From contig JAPSIT010000010.1 of the NCBI GenBank assembly GCA_031178585.1, positions 1 through 35,621 of the forward strand: a stretch of DNA of 35,621 nucleotides, given 5' to 3'. Numbering within the stretch: position 1 is the first letter of the stretch; every line of letters begins with the position of its first letter. Positions 1-8,338 of the stretch are shown piece by piece. The translations under genes were made by a program, and so were the position numbers. The notes under the pieces are model-generated. The model saw only the letters and a program-made list of their open reading frames with translations, was not told the DNA's origin and did no database searches. Origin of the DNA: Arthrobacter sp. Lineage in GTDB: Bacteria; Actinomycetota; Actinomycetes; Actinomycetales; Micrococcaceae.

Positions 1-200
1 GAGAGGTCTTTGAGTACGTGGTGCCGGGCGGGGACCGCGTGCTGGCGGACCTGGTCCTCGAACAGCCGGCCCTCAAGCCATATGCCCGGCTGCCTCGCCT
101 GGCATACCTCGACGTCCCCGATCCCCGCGCGGCCGTCCTGAAGAAAGCCGCAGCGGACGCGTGCTCGGTGCGGATCACAGTAACGGATCCGCCGGCGTAG
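1..200 (+). CDS. C-terminal fragment of an unrecognised protein
   Basis: The frame is open from the left window edge (first full codon at base 3) to a TAG at 198-200, giving about 65 residues. The visible end contains VVPGGDRVLADLVLEQPAL and ends in ITVTDPPA. It has actinobacterial codon use with G/C in third positions. A GTG at 18 could be read as a start, but the frame runs on upstream, so this is more likely the tail of a longer gene. No motif is recognisable and I assign no function. It is convergent with aspS, with a long inverted repeat between them. Confidence 0.55.
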   Translation, partial: EVFEYVVPGGDRVLADLVLEQPALKPYARLPRLAYLDVPDPRAAVLKKAAADACSVRITVTDPPA

Positions 201-202
201 CG

Positions 203-274
203 CGCCGTTTCGACGGTTCCCCGCGCGTTCGACGGCGTGGAGCGTCGAGTGTGCGGGGAACCGTCGAAACGGCG
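203..274. terminator. Long nested inverted repeat between convergent genes
   Basis: Two perfect 22-bp arms (203-224 and 253-274) flank a 28-nt loop. The loop holds a second hairpin, TCGACG at 229-234 with CGTCGA at 243-248. The element fills the gap between the stop of the left-edge gene and the stop of aspS, so a bidirectional terminator is the simplest reading. There is no T-tract, and TTCGACGG recurs inside the loop (228-235), so it could also be a dispersed intergenic repeat. Confidence 0.7.
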
Positions 275-282
275 GGGTGAAG

Positions 283-2067
283 CTACTCGGGCTTCTTGCC
301 TTCCGGCTTGGCCTCCGGCTTGAAGTCGACGCCGGCTTCCTTGCGCTGCTGCGGGGTGATGGGAGCCGGGGCGTCCGTCAGGGGGTCATGGCCGCCGCCC
401 GACTTCGGGAACGCGATGACGTCGCGGATGGAGTCAACGCCTGCCATCAGGGCAACAACGCGGTCCCAGCCGAAGGCGATGCCGCCGTGCGGCGGGGCGC
501 CGTACTTGAAGCCTTCGAGCAGGAAGCCGAACTTGGTCTGGGCGTCTGCCTTGTCCAGGCCCATGAGCTCAAAGACACGCTCCTGAACGTCGCGCTCGTG
601 GATACGGATGGAGCCGCCGCCGATTTCGTTGCCGTTGCACACGATGTCGTACGCGTAGGACAGCGCGGATTCCGGGTCCGTGTCGAAGGTCTCGAGGAAC
701 TCCGGCTTGGGCGAGGTGAAGGCGTGGTGGACGGCCGTCCACTGGCCGCCGCCCACGGCCACGTCACCGGAAGCCACAGCGGCGGCGGCCGGCTCGAACA
801 TCGGGGCGTCGACCACCCAGCAGAACGCCCAGGCGTTGGGGTCGATCAGGCCGGTGCGGTGGCCGATTTCCACTCGGGCTGCGCCGAGCAGGGCGCGTGA
901 CGGGGCCTTTTCACCGGCGGCGAAGAAGATGCAGTCGCCCGGCTTGGCCCCGACGGCGTCGGCCAGGCCGGCGCGTTCGGTCTCTGTGAGGTTCTTGGCT
1001 ACCGGACCAGCGAGCTCGCCGTCCTCCTTGTAGAGGACGTAGGCCAGGCCCTTGGCGCCGCGCTGCTTCGCCCATTCCTGCCACGCGTCCAGGGCACGCC
1101 GTGCCTGGGAGGCGCCGCCAGGCATGACGACTGCACCGACGTAGGGCGCCTTGAAGACGCCAAAGTTGGTGTCCTTGAAGAACTCGGTCAGCTCGGTCAG
1201 CTCCTGGCCGAAGCGGAGGTCCGGCTTGTCGGAACCGTAGCGGGCCATGGCGTCGGCGTAGGTGATCCGCTGGATGGGCGTCGGGATGTCCACGTCGATC
1301 AGTTGCCACAGGGCCTTCACGATGTTTTCGCCGAGCGCGATGATGTCGTCCTGGTCAACGAAGCTCGCCTCGATGTCCAACTGGGTGAATTCGGGCTGCC
1401 GGTCCGCGCGGAAGTCTTCGTCGCGGTAGCAGCGGGCAATCTGGTAGTACTTCTCGAAGCCGCCCACCTGAAGCAGCTGCTTGAAAAGCTGCGGCGACTG
1501 CGGCAGCGCATACCAGGAACCCGGCGCCAGGCGGGCGGGAACCAGGAAGTCACGGGCGCCTTCCGGCGTCGAACGCGTGAGCGTGGGCGTTTCGATCTCT
1601 ACGAAGCCCTCCTTGTGCAGGAGTTCCCGGGCAACACGGTTGGCCTCAGAACGGAGTCGGAGGTTGCGGCTGGGGCCGGGGCGGCGCAGGTCGAGGTAGC
1701 GGTGCTTGAGGCGGGCCTCCTCGCCCACTTCCACGTGCTCATCGACCTGGAAGGGCAGGGCGTCCGCGGTGTTGAGGATCACCACCTTGTCGGCCATGAC
1801 CTCGACCTCGCCCGTGGCAAGAGCCGGGTTTTCGTTCCCCTCGGGGCGCTTGGACACCGTGCCGGTCACCTGCAGCACGTATTCGTTGCGCAGGCCGTGG
1901 AAGACCTCTTCCTCCCGGACCACGACCTGGGCGACGCCTGAAGCGTCACGCAGATCGACGAATGCGACACCACCGTGGTCACGACGGCGGCCTACCCAGC
2001 CAGCCAGGGTTACGGTTTGTCCAATGTGCTCGGAGCGGAGGGATCCGAGGTCATGTGTGCGCAGCAC
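283..2067 (-). CDS. aspS: Aspartyl-tRNA synthetase, probably non-discriminating
   Basis: Class IIb aminoacyl-tRNA synthetase that charges tRNA-Asp in the cytoplasm; 594 aa, normal for the bacterial type. An N-terminal OB-fold (about 1-105) binds the anticodon. Next come the class II core with motif 2 around [19 protein letters not shown], a GAD insertion in the middle, and motif 3 GWDRV near 533-537. The anticodon-domain loop reads RRRDHGG with His at position 31, and RPEG follows at 74-77. In enzymes such as that of Pseudomonas aeruginosa, these His and Gly positions mark non-discriminating AspRS, which also makes Asp-tRNA-Asn for GatCAB amidation. That use is inferred here; no gatCAB is in the window. 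The tail is Lys/Pro/Glu rich. It is divergent from the permease gene at 2163. Confidence 0.97.
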   Translation of the reverse strand: MLRTHDLGSLRSEHIGQTVTLAGWVGRRRDHGGVAFVDLRDASGVAQVVVREEEVFHGLRNEYVLQVTGTVSKRPEGNENPALATGEVEVMADKVVILNTADALPFQVDEHVEVGEEARLKHRYLDLRRPGPSRNLRLRSEANRVARELLHKEGFVEIETPTLTRSTPEGARDFLVPARLAPGSWYALPQSPQLFKQLLQVGGFEKYYQIARCYRDEDFRADRQPEFTQLDIEASFVDQDDIIALGENIVKALWQLIDVDIPTPIQRITYADAMARYGSDKPDLRFGQELTELTEFFKDTNFGVFKAPYVGAVVMPGGASQARRALDAWQEWAKQRGAKGLAYVLYKEDGELAGPVAKNLTETERAGLADAVGAKPGDCIFFAAGEKAPSRALLGAARVEIGHRTGLIDPNAWAFCWVVDAPMFEPAAAAVASGDVAVGGGQWTAVHHAFTSPKPEFLETFDTDPESALSYAYDIVCNGNEIGGGSIRIHERDVQERVFELMGLDKADAQTKFGFLLEGFKYGAPPHGGIAFGWDRVVALMAGVDSIRDVIAFPKSGGGHDPLTDAPAPITPQQRKEAGVDFKPEAKPEGKKPE

Positions 2068-2103
2068 AGCATTCCTTTCAGAAGGAAGACAGAAGTTTCG
2101 TTA

Positions 2104-2124
2104 GGATCGTTGCGGAAACGATCC
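2104..2124. promoter_or_regulatory. 8-bp dyad in the aspS / permease divergent region
   Basis: GGATCGTT (2104-2111) and AACGATCC (2117-2124) form a perfect dyad around a 5-nt centre. It lies 37 bp before the aspS start and 39 bp before the permease ATG. The position fits an operator for one or both genes. No regulator gene is adjacent, so the binding protein is unknown. Confidence 0.4.
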
Positions 2125-2162
2125 CGTCCGAGTTTACCCGCTCGAAAGGCCCCTGCCCCGCC

Positions 2163-3428
2163 ATGACCAAGCATCAGCAGCTGCAGCGCAGGCTTGGTGT
2201 GTTCGATGCAACATCCATCGGGCTGGGATCCATGCTCGGCGCCGGCGTCTTTGTGGTGTTTGCACCGGCTGCGGAATTGGCGGGGACGCTCCTTGTTGTT
2301 TCCATCGTCATCGCAGGAGCCGTCGCCTATTGCAACGCCGTGGCGTCCGCCCAGCTGGCGGCAAAGTACCCGCACAGCGGCGGCACGTACATCTATGGGC
2401 GCAAGCAGCTGGGCGAGTGGCCGGGGTTCCTCGCCGGCTGGGGGTTCGTGACCGGCAAAACCGCATCGTGCGCAGCCATGGCCTTCACCTTCGGACAGTA
2501 CGTTGCCCCGGGCTACGCCACGCCCGTCGCAATCGCGGTTGTCGCCGTCCTGACCGGCGTCAATCTTTTCGGCATCACGCGGACCGCCTTCCTCACGCGC
2601 ATCCTGCTGGGCATCGTCCTGGCCACCCTCGTCTTTGTTGCCGTAGCCAGCGTCATGGGACCCCATCCGGAGGGCGCCGGACCACTGGCATCGCCCGGCG
2701 GTGCAGCGGGCGTCCTTCCAGCGGCCGGCCTCGTCTTTTTCGCCTTCGCCGGGTACGCCCGGATTGCCACCCTTGGGGAAGAGGTCAGGGATCCCGCGAA
2801 GGTGATTCCGCGGGCCATCCTCGGTGCCCTCGCAGGAGCCTTCTCCATCTACGTCGTGCTGGCACTGCTGCTGCTCGGGCATCTACCCCTGGCGCAGCTC
2901 GCCGCATCACCGGCCCCGCTGTTGGACGCCGTGAAGCACTCACAGTTCGCCGCCGGCGCACCCTTCGTGCAGGCAGGAGCGGCGGCGGCATCCCTCGGCG
3001 CGCTGCTGGCACTCATCACCGGGGTGGGACGCACCACGATGGCGATGGCCAGGGAGCGTGACCTGCCGGGTCCCCTCGCCCGCATCGGGGAACGCCACAC
3101 CGTTCCGTTCGTGGCCGAACTGGCGGTGGCCGCCGTCGTGATTGTGCTGTTGCTGACCAGCAATGTACTCACAGTGGTCGGGTTTTCCAGCTTCGGTGTC
3201 CTCATGTACTACGCCGTGGCGAACGCTGCGGCCTACACCCTGACGGAACGTCCGTGGCACGCGCCGAAGTGGCTCAACGCACTGGGGCTCGTGGGCTGCC
3301 TGGTCCTGGCTTTTACGCTGCCACCGGCATCGGTCGTCACCATGGCGGCCGTGCTGGCCGCGGGCGTGGCGGGCCGGGCGGTGGTGCTGCGGCTCCGCGG
3401 CCGCCGAGGCCCAAACTTGAGCGCTTAG
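2163..3428 (+). CDS. APC-superfamily amino-acid permease
   Basis: Integral membrane transporter, 421 aa, with about 12 predicted hydrophobic helices. The N-terminal segment LGVFDATSIGLGSMLGAGVF carries the glycine-rich first helix typical of APC amino-acid/polyamine/cation transporters (substrate site G-S-M-x-G-A-G). ATG 2163 is chosen because translation from it begins with a short basic cytoplasmic tail (MTKHQQLQRR) directly before helix 1; the frame is open further upstream but that part would overlap the aspS start. No strong Shine-Dalgarno is visible. The C-terminus ends in a basic stretch (LRLRGRRG). Substrate cannot be told from sequence; cationic or neutral amino acids are likely. It is divergent from aspS and convergent with hisS. 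Confidence 0.85.
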   Translation: MTKHQQLQRRLGVFDATSIGLGSMLGAGVFVVFAPAAELAGTLLVVSIVIAGAVAYCNAVASAQLAAKYPHSGGTYIYGRKQLGEWPGFLAGWGFVTGKTASCAAMAFTFGQYVAPGYATPVAIAVVAVLTGVNLFGITRTAFLTRILLGIVLATLVFVAVASVMGPHPEGAGPLASPGGAAGVLPAAGLVFFAFAGYARIATLGEEVRDPAKVIPRAILGALAGAFSIYVVLALLLLGHLPLAQLAASPAPLLDAVKHSQFAAGAPFVQAGAAAASLGALLALITGVGRTTMAMARERDLPGPLARIGERHTVPFVAELAVAAVVIVLLLTSNVLTVVGFSSFGVLMYYAVANAAAYTLTERPWHAPKWLNALGLVGCLVLAFTLPPASVVTMAAVLAAGVAGRAVVLRLRGRRGPNLSA

Positions 3429-3470
3429 GCACTGGGGCCCGGCGGCCTGAGCGGAACCGTCTGGCGCCTC

Positions 3471-4823
3471 CTATTCCGAAGCAGCCGCGATGACCTGGAC
3501 GTACAGGTCCTCATCCGACGGCGTCCAGCTGGCGGGGTCGGCGTCGACCTGCACGCCGGAGCGGATGTCCTTGACCTGGTGCTTGCCGTCGTCGTCGGTA
3601 AACCAGACGAAGGGGATGCCGCGTCGGTCGGCGAACTTGATCTGCTTTCCGAACTTCTCGGCTTTCGCGGCGACCTCGGTGGCGATCCCCCGGCTGCGCA
3701 GCTGGGTGGCCACGTCCTGGGCCTCCCCCCAGCTGTCATCGTTGGTCAGCGCGACCAGCACGGCAGTGGGCACCGAGCGGGAGGCCTTCGCGAGGTCCTG
3801 GCTCAGGATGCGGGAGACCAGCCGGGTGACGCCGATGGAAAGCCCGACGCCGGGAAACTTCCGGTTGCCTTTGCTCGCCAATGCGTCGTACCGGCCACCC
3901 GAGCAGATCGAGCCGAGCTGTTCGTGGCCCACAAGCACCGTTTCCACGACCGTGCCCGTGTAGTAGTCCAAGCCCCGGGCGATGCTCAGGTCCGCCACCA
4001 CCTTTCCGGGAGCGTGCTTCACGGCGGCCTCAATGACCTGCTCCAGTTCGTTCAGGCCCTCCTCGAGGAGCTCGTTGTTCACGCCGAGGGACCGGACCTG
4101 GCCCACGAAGGACGTGTCTTCGGTGCGGATGCCGGCCAGCTTCAGGGCTGCCTGCGCCTGGTCCTCGCTGGCCCCGAGTTCGGTCTTGAGCAGTTCGGCG
4201 ACCTTGTCCGGGCCGATCTTCTCCAGCTTGTCGATGCTGCGCAGCACTCCGGCGGTGTCGTCCAGGCCGATGCCGCGGTAGAAACCCTCGGCGAGCTTGC
4301 GGTTGTTGATGCGCAGGCGGAAGTCAGGAATGGGAAGGGCGCCCAGGGCTTCGGCGATGACCAGCGCGATTTCGACATCGTACCGGAACGGCAGGGCGCC
4401 GTCGCCCACCACATCGATGTCGGCCTGGGTGAACTCGCGGGCACGGCCCTCCTGCGGACGCTCACCACGCCACACCTTCTGAATTTGGTAACGCCGGAAC
4501 GGGAACGCCAGGTAACCGGCGTTCTCCACGACGTAGCGGGCGAACGGAACCGTCAGGTCAAAGTGCAGGGCCAGGGCGTGCGGATCGTGCTTGCCCTTCG
4601 ATTCGTCGCCTTCATCGTCCTGCAGTCGGCTGAGGCCGTAGACCTCTTTGTCGATCTCCCCCTTGCGCAGCAGCTGGCCCACGGTCTCCACGGCGCGGGT
4701 CTCGATTGAAGAGAACCCGTGCAGCTCAAAGGTGCGGCGCAGCGTGTCGAGCACGTGCTGCTCCACCAGCCGCTCCTCGGGAAGCCACTCGGGGAATCCG
4801 GACAGGGAGGCTGTGCGTGCCAT
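3471..4823 (-). CDS. hisS: Histidyl-tRNA synthetase (non-typical lineage)
   Basis: Class II synthetase charging tRNA-His; 450 aa from ATG 4823. This start is preferred over an in-frame ATG at 4934 because GAGGAG lies just upstream and MARTASLSGFPEWLPEERLV is a plausible N-terminus. Motif 2 is seen in YQIQKVWRGERPQEGRAREF, and the histidine-specific motifs in RGLDYYTG and SICSGGRYDAL. A C-terminal anticodon-binding domain covers about 350-450. The core reads LHFDLTVPFARYV and FTQADIDVVG where common bacterial HisRS has the LRPEGTAG and FHQ types. That is closer to the archaeal/eukaryotic-like or Xanthomonas-like branch. The locus is the usual actinobacterial one between aspS and a cyclophilin gene, suggesting replacement in place. 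Confidence 0.93.
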   Translation of the reverse strand: MARTASLSGFPEWLPEERLVEQHVLDTLRRTFELHGFSSIETRAVETVGQLLRKGEIDKEVYGLSRLQDDEGDESKGKHDPHALALHFDLTVPFARYVVENAGYLAFPFRRYQIQKVWRGERPQEGRAREFTQADIDVVGDGALPFRYDVEIALVIAEALGALPIPDFRLRINNRKLAEGFYRGIGLDDTAGVLRSIDKLEKIGPDKVAELLKTELGASEDQAQAALKLAGIRTEDTSFVGQVRSLGVNNELLEEGLNELEQVIEAAVKHAPGKVVADLSIARGLDYYTGTVVETVLVGHEQLGSICSGGRYDALASKGNRKFPGVGLSIGVTRLVSRILSQDLAKASRSVPTAVLVALTNDDSWGEAQDVATQLRSRGIATEVAAKAEKFGKQIKFADRRGIPFVWFTDDDGKHQVKDIRSGVQVDADPASWTPSDEDLYVQVIAAASE

Positions 4824-4930
4824 GGTGGAGTTTCTCCTCAGGTAACCGACGGCCGGAGTCCACTGCGCTGAAACATTTGAACCGCCATGTGTGCAAAGGC
4901 GGCAGCAGGCGCGGGAGTCCAGGCTGTTCT

Positions 4931-4961
4931 GCATAAACTAGGTGCGGCAGTCAGTTTATGC
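4931..4961. promoter_or_regulatory. Dyad with mirrored -10-like ends between hisS and the cyclophilin gene
   Basis: GCATAAACT (4931-4939) and AGTTTATGC (4953-4961) form a perfect inverted repeat 13 nt apart. TATGCT (4957-4962) on the plus strand and TATGCA (4935-4930) on the minus strand resemble -10 hexamers at the outer edges. The element may be two overlapping divergent promoters or an operator covering both. It lies about 107 bp before hisS and 120 bp before the cyclophilin gene. The rest of this 258-bp gap shows nothing I can name. Confidence 0.4.
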
Positions 4962-5081
4962 TTTCGGCGCGGGCATCTCTAATGCACGCGGCGGGGTTGA
5001 GGACGCTGCCGCCGTGCAGCTGCAGCCGGGGATGCCTTCAGCGGGTGACCCTGGGGCAGCCCGATTATCGAGGAGGAGCCT

Positions 5082-5876
5082 GTGGCGGCCAGTCCACGTG
5101 AAATGCGTGAAGCAAAGCGGCGCATTCAGCAGATGGAAGCCAAGCGCGCGCTTCGGCGGGACCAGGAGAAACGGCGGAAGCGGGACAACCTCATCGCGGG
5201 CGGCGCCGGCGCAGCGGCAGTGATACTCGCCGTCGTCCTCCAACTCGCTGTTTATTCCGGGAACCCGACCGAAGAGGAGTTCGCCGCGGCGCAGGCAGGG
5301 CTGGAATCTCCGTCTCCATCGGCGTCGCCCACGAATGCCCCCAATATCCCCAAGCCGGAAACCGCTGCAGGAAAGGTTTTCACGGGCGAGCTCAGGCTCA
5401 ACCGGGGCACGGTAGGAGTGCAGCTGGATGGCAACAATGCCCCGCAGGCCGCTGCCGTCTTCAAATCCCTCGCGGACCAGGGCTACTACAAGGGGGTCAG
5501 CTGCCACCGGCTCACCACCGGGGAGAACTTCGGCGTGCTGCAGTGCGGTTCCAAGACGGGTGACGGCCAGGGGGACCCCTCCTACACCTGGGGCCCGCTG
5601 GAAAACGCACCGGCCGACGACAAATACCCTGCCGGCACCATCGCGGTGGCCCGCACGGGCGGTAACGCCTACGGCAACGGCACGCAGTTCTTCATTGTGT
5701 ACAAGGACACGGTCATTCCGCCTGACGCCGCGGGCGGCTACACAATAGTGGGCAAGGTGACCTCCGGACTGGACGTCGTCACAAAGATCGCGGCCGCAGG
5801 TCTTAAGAAGGGCGAAAACGCCACAGACGGCGCGCCTGCGGAACCAGTCACGATAGACTCGTTTTCTCTGAAGTAA
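5082..5876 (+). CDS. Membrane-anchored cyclophilin-type peptidyl-prolyl isomerase
   Basis: Predicted prolyl cis-trans isomerase acting outside the membrane; 264 aa. GTG 5082 follows AGGAGG at 5071. Residues 1-37 are a highly charged cytoplasmic coiled-coil-like tail. About 39-61 form one transmembrane helix (LIAGGAGAAAVILAVVL). A Ser/Pro-rich linker (about 80-95) follows, then the cyclophilin domain to the end. The catalytic Arg is in SCHRLTTGE, and the QFFI core motif is present. Two cysteines (SCHRL and LQCG) fit the pair seen in actinobacterial PpiB proteins and might form a disulfide. Position next to hisS and relA matches the ppiB-like gene of other actinobacteria. It is likely a folding helper for exported proteins. 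Confidence 0.9.
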   Translation: MAASPREMREAKRRIQQMEAKRALRRDQEKRRKRDNLIAGGAGAAAVILAVVLQLAVYSGNPTEEEFAAAQAGLESPSPSASPTNAPNIPKPETAAGKVFTGELRLNRGTVGVQLDGNNAPQAAAVFKSLADQGYYKGVSCHRLTTGENFGVLQCGSKTGDGQGDPSYTWGPLENAPADDKYPAGTIAVARTGGNAYGNGTQFFIVYKDTVIPPDAAGGYTIVGKVTSGLDVVTKIAAAGLKKGENATDGAPAEPVTIDSFSLK

Positions 5877-5946
5877 GAAGCACCTGTTCCTCGTGGATAA
5901 GGGCGGATTACGAGAGTATCTTCCTCCAAGCGAAAGACTTTTAGCG

Positions 5947-7518
5947 GTGACAGACAGTCAGAAATCCGACGAAACAGCAGCAGCAGACCTGATTGAGGTT
6001 CCGGCTCCTCCGGCCGAACCCGCGGAGGCAGCCGCTGAAGGTACCCAGGCAGACGAAACGCAGCCGGAGAACGCGCCGGAGGAAAACGCCCCCGCGGAGA
6101 GCGCGCCGGAGGCCGGCGCAGCTGATGCTCCCGCCGCCAGCCCGACGCCCGCTCCGCGCCCGACGCCGGCAGCCCGCCCTGCGCCGTCGCCCGCTGCATT
6201 CGCGGCACGCCCCAAGGCGGGCGCCGCCGCGCCTGCGGCGCCTGCATCCGCAGCGTCTGCCACGTCACTCGCGGAAGCTGCCAAGTGGGGCCGTGTTGAA
6301 GGCGATGGTCACGTCTTCCTGACGATCGACGGCGAGGAGCACCCCGTCGGCCAGTACCCCGGTGTGAGCGACGACGAAGCGCTTGCCTACTTCGCCCGGA
6401 AATACGACGACATCGTGGCCCAAATCGTACTGCTCGAGCAGCGCGTAGCATCCAAGGCACCCACGACCGACATGCAGAAGACTGTCACCCACCTGCGTGA
6501 ACAGCTGGCTGAGCGGAACATGGTGGGAGACATCCGTTCCGCCGAAGGCCGCCTGGACACGCTGTCCACTCAGATCACGGAGTTGGAAAAGGCCGAAAAG
6601 GCACAGCACGACGCCGTGCGCGCAGCCGAACTCGCTGCCCGCGAGGCCATCGTCTCCGAGGCTGAGGCCATCTCCGGAACGGATCCGGCGCAGATCCAGT
6701 GGAAGACCTCCAGCGCCAGGATGAACGAGCTCTTCGAAAGCTGGAAGGCGGCGCAGAAGAGCGGCGTCCGCCTCGGGCGCAGCAATGAAGACGCATTGTG
6801 GAAGCGGTTCCGCGCCGCACGCACCGTCTTTGACCGGCACCGCCGCGCCTACTTCTCCCAGCTGGACAGCAACAACTCGGCCGCCAAGGCGGCCAAGGAG
6901 AAGCTGATCGCCGAGGCTGAGGCCCTGTCTTCGTCGACGGACTGGGGCTTCGCGGCTGGCGAATACCGCCGCCTCATGGACGAGTGGAAGGCCTCACCCC
7001 GCGCCAGCCGCAAGGACGACGACGCGCTGTGGGCCCGGTTCCGCGCCGCCCAGGACATCTTCTTCACCAACCGCCAGGCTGCAAACGATGAGATCGACCA
7101 GGAGTACGCAGCCAACCTCAAAGTGAAGGAAGCCCTCCTCGAGGAGGCCAACGCCATCCTTCCGGTCAGGGACCTCGGTGCCGCCAAGAAGGCGCTCCAG
7201 TCCGTCCGCGACCGCTGGGAGGACGCCGGCAAGGTACCCCGCGCCGACATGGGACGCATCGAGGCCGGACTGCGCAGGATCGAAGACGCCGTCCGCCAGG
7301 CCGAAGAGGAAAACTGGCAGCGTTCCAACCCGGAGACCAAGGCACGAACCAACAGCGCCCTGAGCCAGCTCGAGTCGGCCATTGCCGGCCTGAAGGAAGA
7401 CCTGGCGAAGGCGGAGAAGGTCGGCGACCAGCGCAAGATCAAGGCAGCCCAGGAGGCCCTTGACGCCCGCCAGGCCTGGCTGGACCAGATCCAGCGGTCT
7501 GCCAGCGAGCTCTCTTAG
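5947..7518 (+). CDS. DUF349 repeat coiled-coil protein
   Basis: Cytoplasmic helical protein of unknown role, 523 aa from GTG 5947. The frame is open back to 5893, but the stretch VTDSQKSDETAAADL looks like the natural start; the ribosome site is weak, so this start is uncertain. Residues about 15-105 are a low-complexity Ala/Pro/Glu region. From about 175 on the protein is helical, with DUF349 units recognisable by repeated W..LMDEWKASPRASRKDDDALWARFRAAQD-like segments (two clear, a third weaker towards the C-terminus). Trp and Arg/Phe positions recur at about 75-residue spacing. No enzyme motif is visible. It lies 70 nt after the cyclophilin gene on the same strand and may be cotranscribed. 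Confidence 0.85.
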   Translation: MTDSQKSDETAAADLIEVPAPPAEPAEAAAEGTQADETQPENAPEENAPAESAPEAGAADAPAASPTPAPRPTPAARPAPSPAAFAARPKAGAAAPAAPASAASATSLAEAAKWGRVEGDGHVFLTIDGEEHPVGQYPGVSDDEALAYFARKYDDIVAQIVLLEQRVASKAPTTDMQKTVTHLREQLAERNMVGDIRSAEGRLDTLSTQITELEKAEKAQHDAVRAAELAAREAIVSEAEAISGTDPAQIQWKTSSARMNELFESWKAAQKSGVRLGRSNEDALWKRFRAARTVFDRHRRAYFSQLDSNNSAAKAAKEKLIAEAEALSSSTDWGFAAGEYRRLMDEWKASPRASRKDDDALWARFRAAQDIFFTNRQAANDEIDQEYAANLKVKEALLEEANAILPVRDLGAAKKALQSVRDRWEDAGKVPRADMGRIEAGLRRIEDAVRQAEEENWQRSNPETKARTNSALSQLESAIAGLKEDLAKAEKVGDQRKIKAAQEALDARQAWLDQIQRSASELS

Positions 7519-7554
7519 GCTCTCAGCTTTTACCAGTTGCAGGCTCCGTTCCGG

Positions 7555-7563
7555 TTATCCACA
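7555..7563 (+). other. Perfect DnaA-box sequence
   Basis: TTATCCACA matches the DnaA-box consensus exactly. It is a single copy in the 97-bp gap before the AbiEi-like gene, so it does not mark an origin. It could be chance, or a DnaA-linked regulatory site for the gene at 7616. Confidence 0.4.
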
Positions 7564-7615
7564 TAGCCGGGACGGGGCCTGTTCCTGTTCAGGGCGGTTC
7601 CGGCACGATGGCGGA

Positions 7616-8338
7616 ATGACACCGTCCGGCATGCGCAGCCCCGACTCCCCCACGCAACTTCTCGATCTTTACGCGCCGGGGCAGCTGTTCTCCTGGCCCG
7701 AGCTCCAGTCGATGGCTGCCGACGGTGTGCTGACGCAGCTCTTCCAGCACGGCTACACAGTGCCCGGAGTTCCTGCCTCGCCGCAGCTGCGCGCCCGCGC
7801 CGCAGCCTGCGGCGTGCCGCCGGCGATCCGGCGGCGGGTGGTGGCCGGAAGGATGACCGCGGCATGGATCTACGGCTGCGCCCGGGAACCGGACCGGCTG
7901 GCCCTGCTGGTGGACGCCAAACGCCGGATCTCCAGCCTGCGCTCCACCAGGGGCTGCACGCTCCACGAGGTCCGGCTCGGCCCCTTTGACGTTGTCAGCA
8001 TGGGCGGGCTGATGGTGTCCAGCCCGCTGCGCACCGCACTGGACATCGCCCTGCACGTGGAGGCTGAACGGGCAGTTCCCGCCCTGCGGCGGCTCCTCGA
8101 ACGGCCCGAACTCGATGTGCGGGTGCGGCTTTTGACCCGCGCGGTGGAGGCCTCCCCCAGGCTGCCGCATAAAAAAGCAGCCCTGGAAAAACTGGCCTTA
8201 GCTGCGCCGGCTGTTCCCGGTGGTCCGGTACACATCAAACACGCCGTCAATCCTGCGGACAGCACTGAGAACGTGGCTGAGGTACTTGGGATCGCCCATT
8301 TCGAAAGCGAACTTGGAGATGGCCACACGGTCGGTTGA
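7616..8338 (+). CDS. AbiEi-antitoxin-like / DUF559-neighbourhood hypothetical protein
   Basis: Hypothetical protein of 240 aa from ATG 7616; the frame is open upstream into the previous gene, and ATG is chosen as the first start after that gene ends. The N-terminal part ([19 protein letters not shown]) resembles the winged-helix start of AbiEi-type regulators. The middle ([19 protein letters not shown] ... [21 protein letters not shown]) matches the proteins common in Micrococcaceae that precede or replace DUF559 endonucleases. No toxin gene (AbiEii) or nuclease follows. The last 47 codons run through relA in antisense (8198-8338). That unusual overlap suggests loss of the original stop codon and gives the tail no independent support. 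Confidence 0.65.
   Translation: MTPSGMRSPDSPTQLLDLYAPGQLFSWPELQSMAADGVLTQLFQHGYTVPGVPASPQLRARAAACGVPPAIRRRVVAGRMTAAWIYGCAREPDRLALLVDAKRRISSLRSTRGCTLHEVRLGPFDVVSMGGLMVSSPLRTALDIALHVEAERAVPALRRLLERPELDVRVRLLTRAVEASPRLPHKKAALEKLALAAPAVPGGPVHIKHAVNPADSTENVAEVLGIAHFESELGDGHTVG

Noticed and set aside
1962..2162. 67-codon upstream extension of the permease
   Set aside because: Overlaps the aspS start and lacks transporter character; ATG 2163 starts directly before helix 1.
3579..4709. 376-codon plus-strand frame opposite hisS
   Set aside because: Antisense shadow of a high-GC gene; composition and lack of motifs against a clear HisRS on the other strand.
4942..5223. 93-codon plus-strand frame before the cyclophilin gene
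   Set aside because: Overlaps the cyclophilin start in another frame and has no ribosome site or motif.
7555..7563. Replication origin
   Set aside because: One DnaA box, no AT-rich unwinding region, no dnaA/dnaN nearby.
7616..8338. Type IV toxin-antitoxin system
   Set aside because: No AbiEii-like toxin follows; only the regulator-like protein is present.
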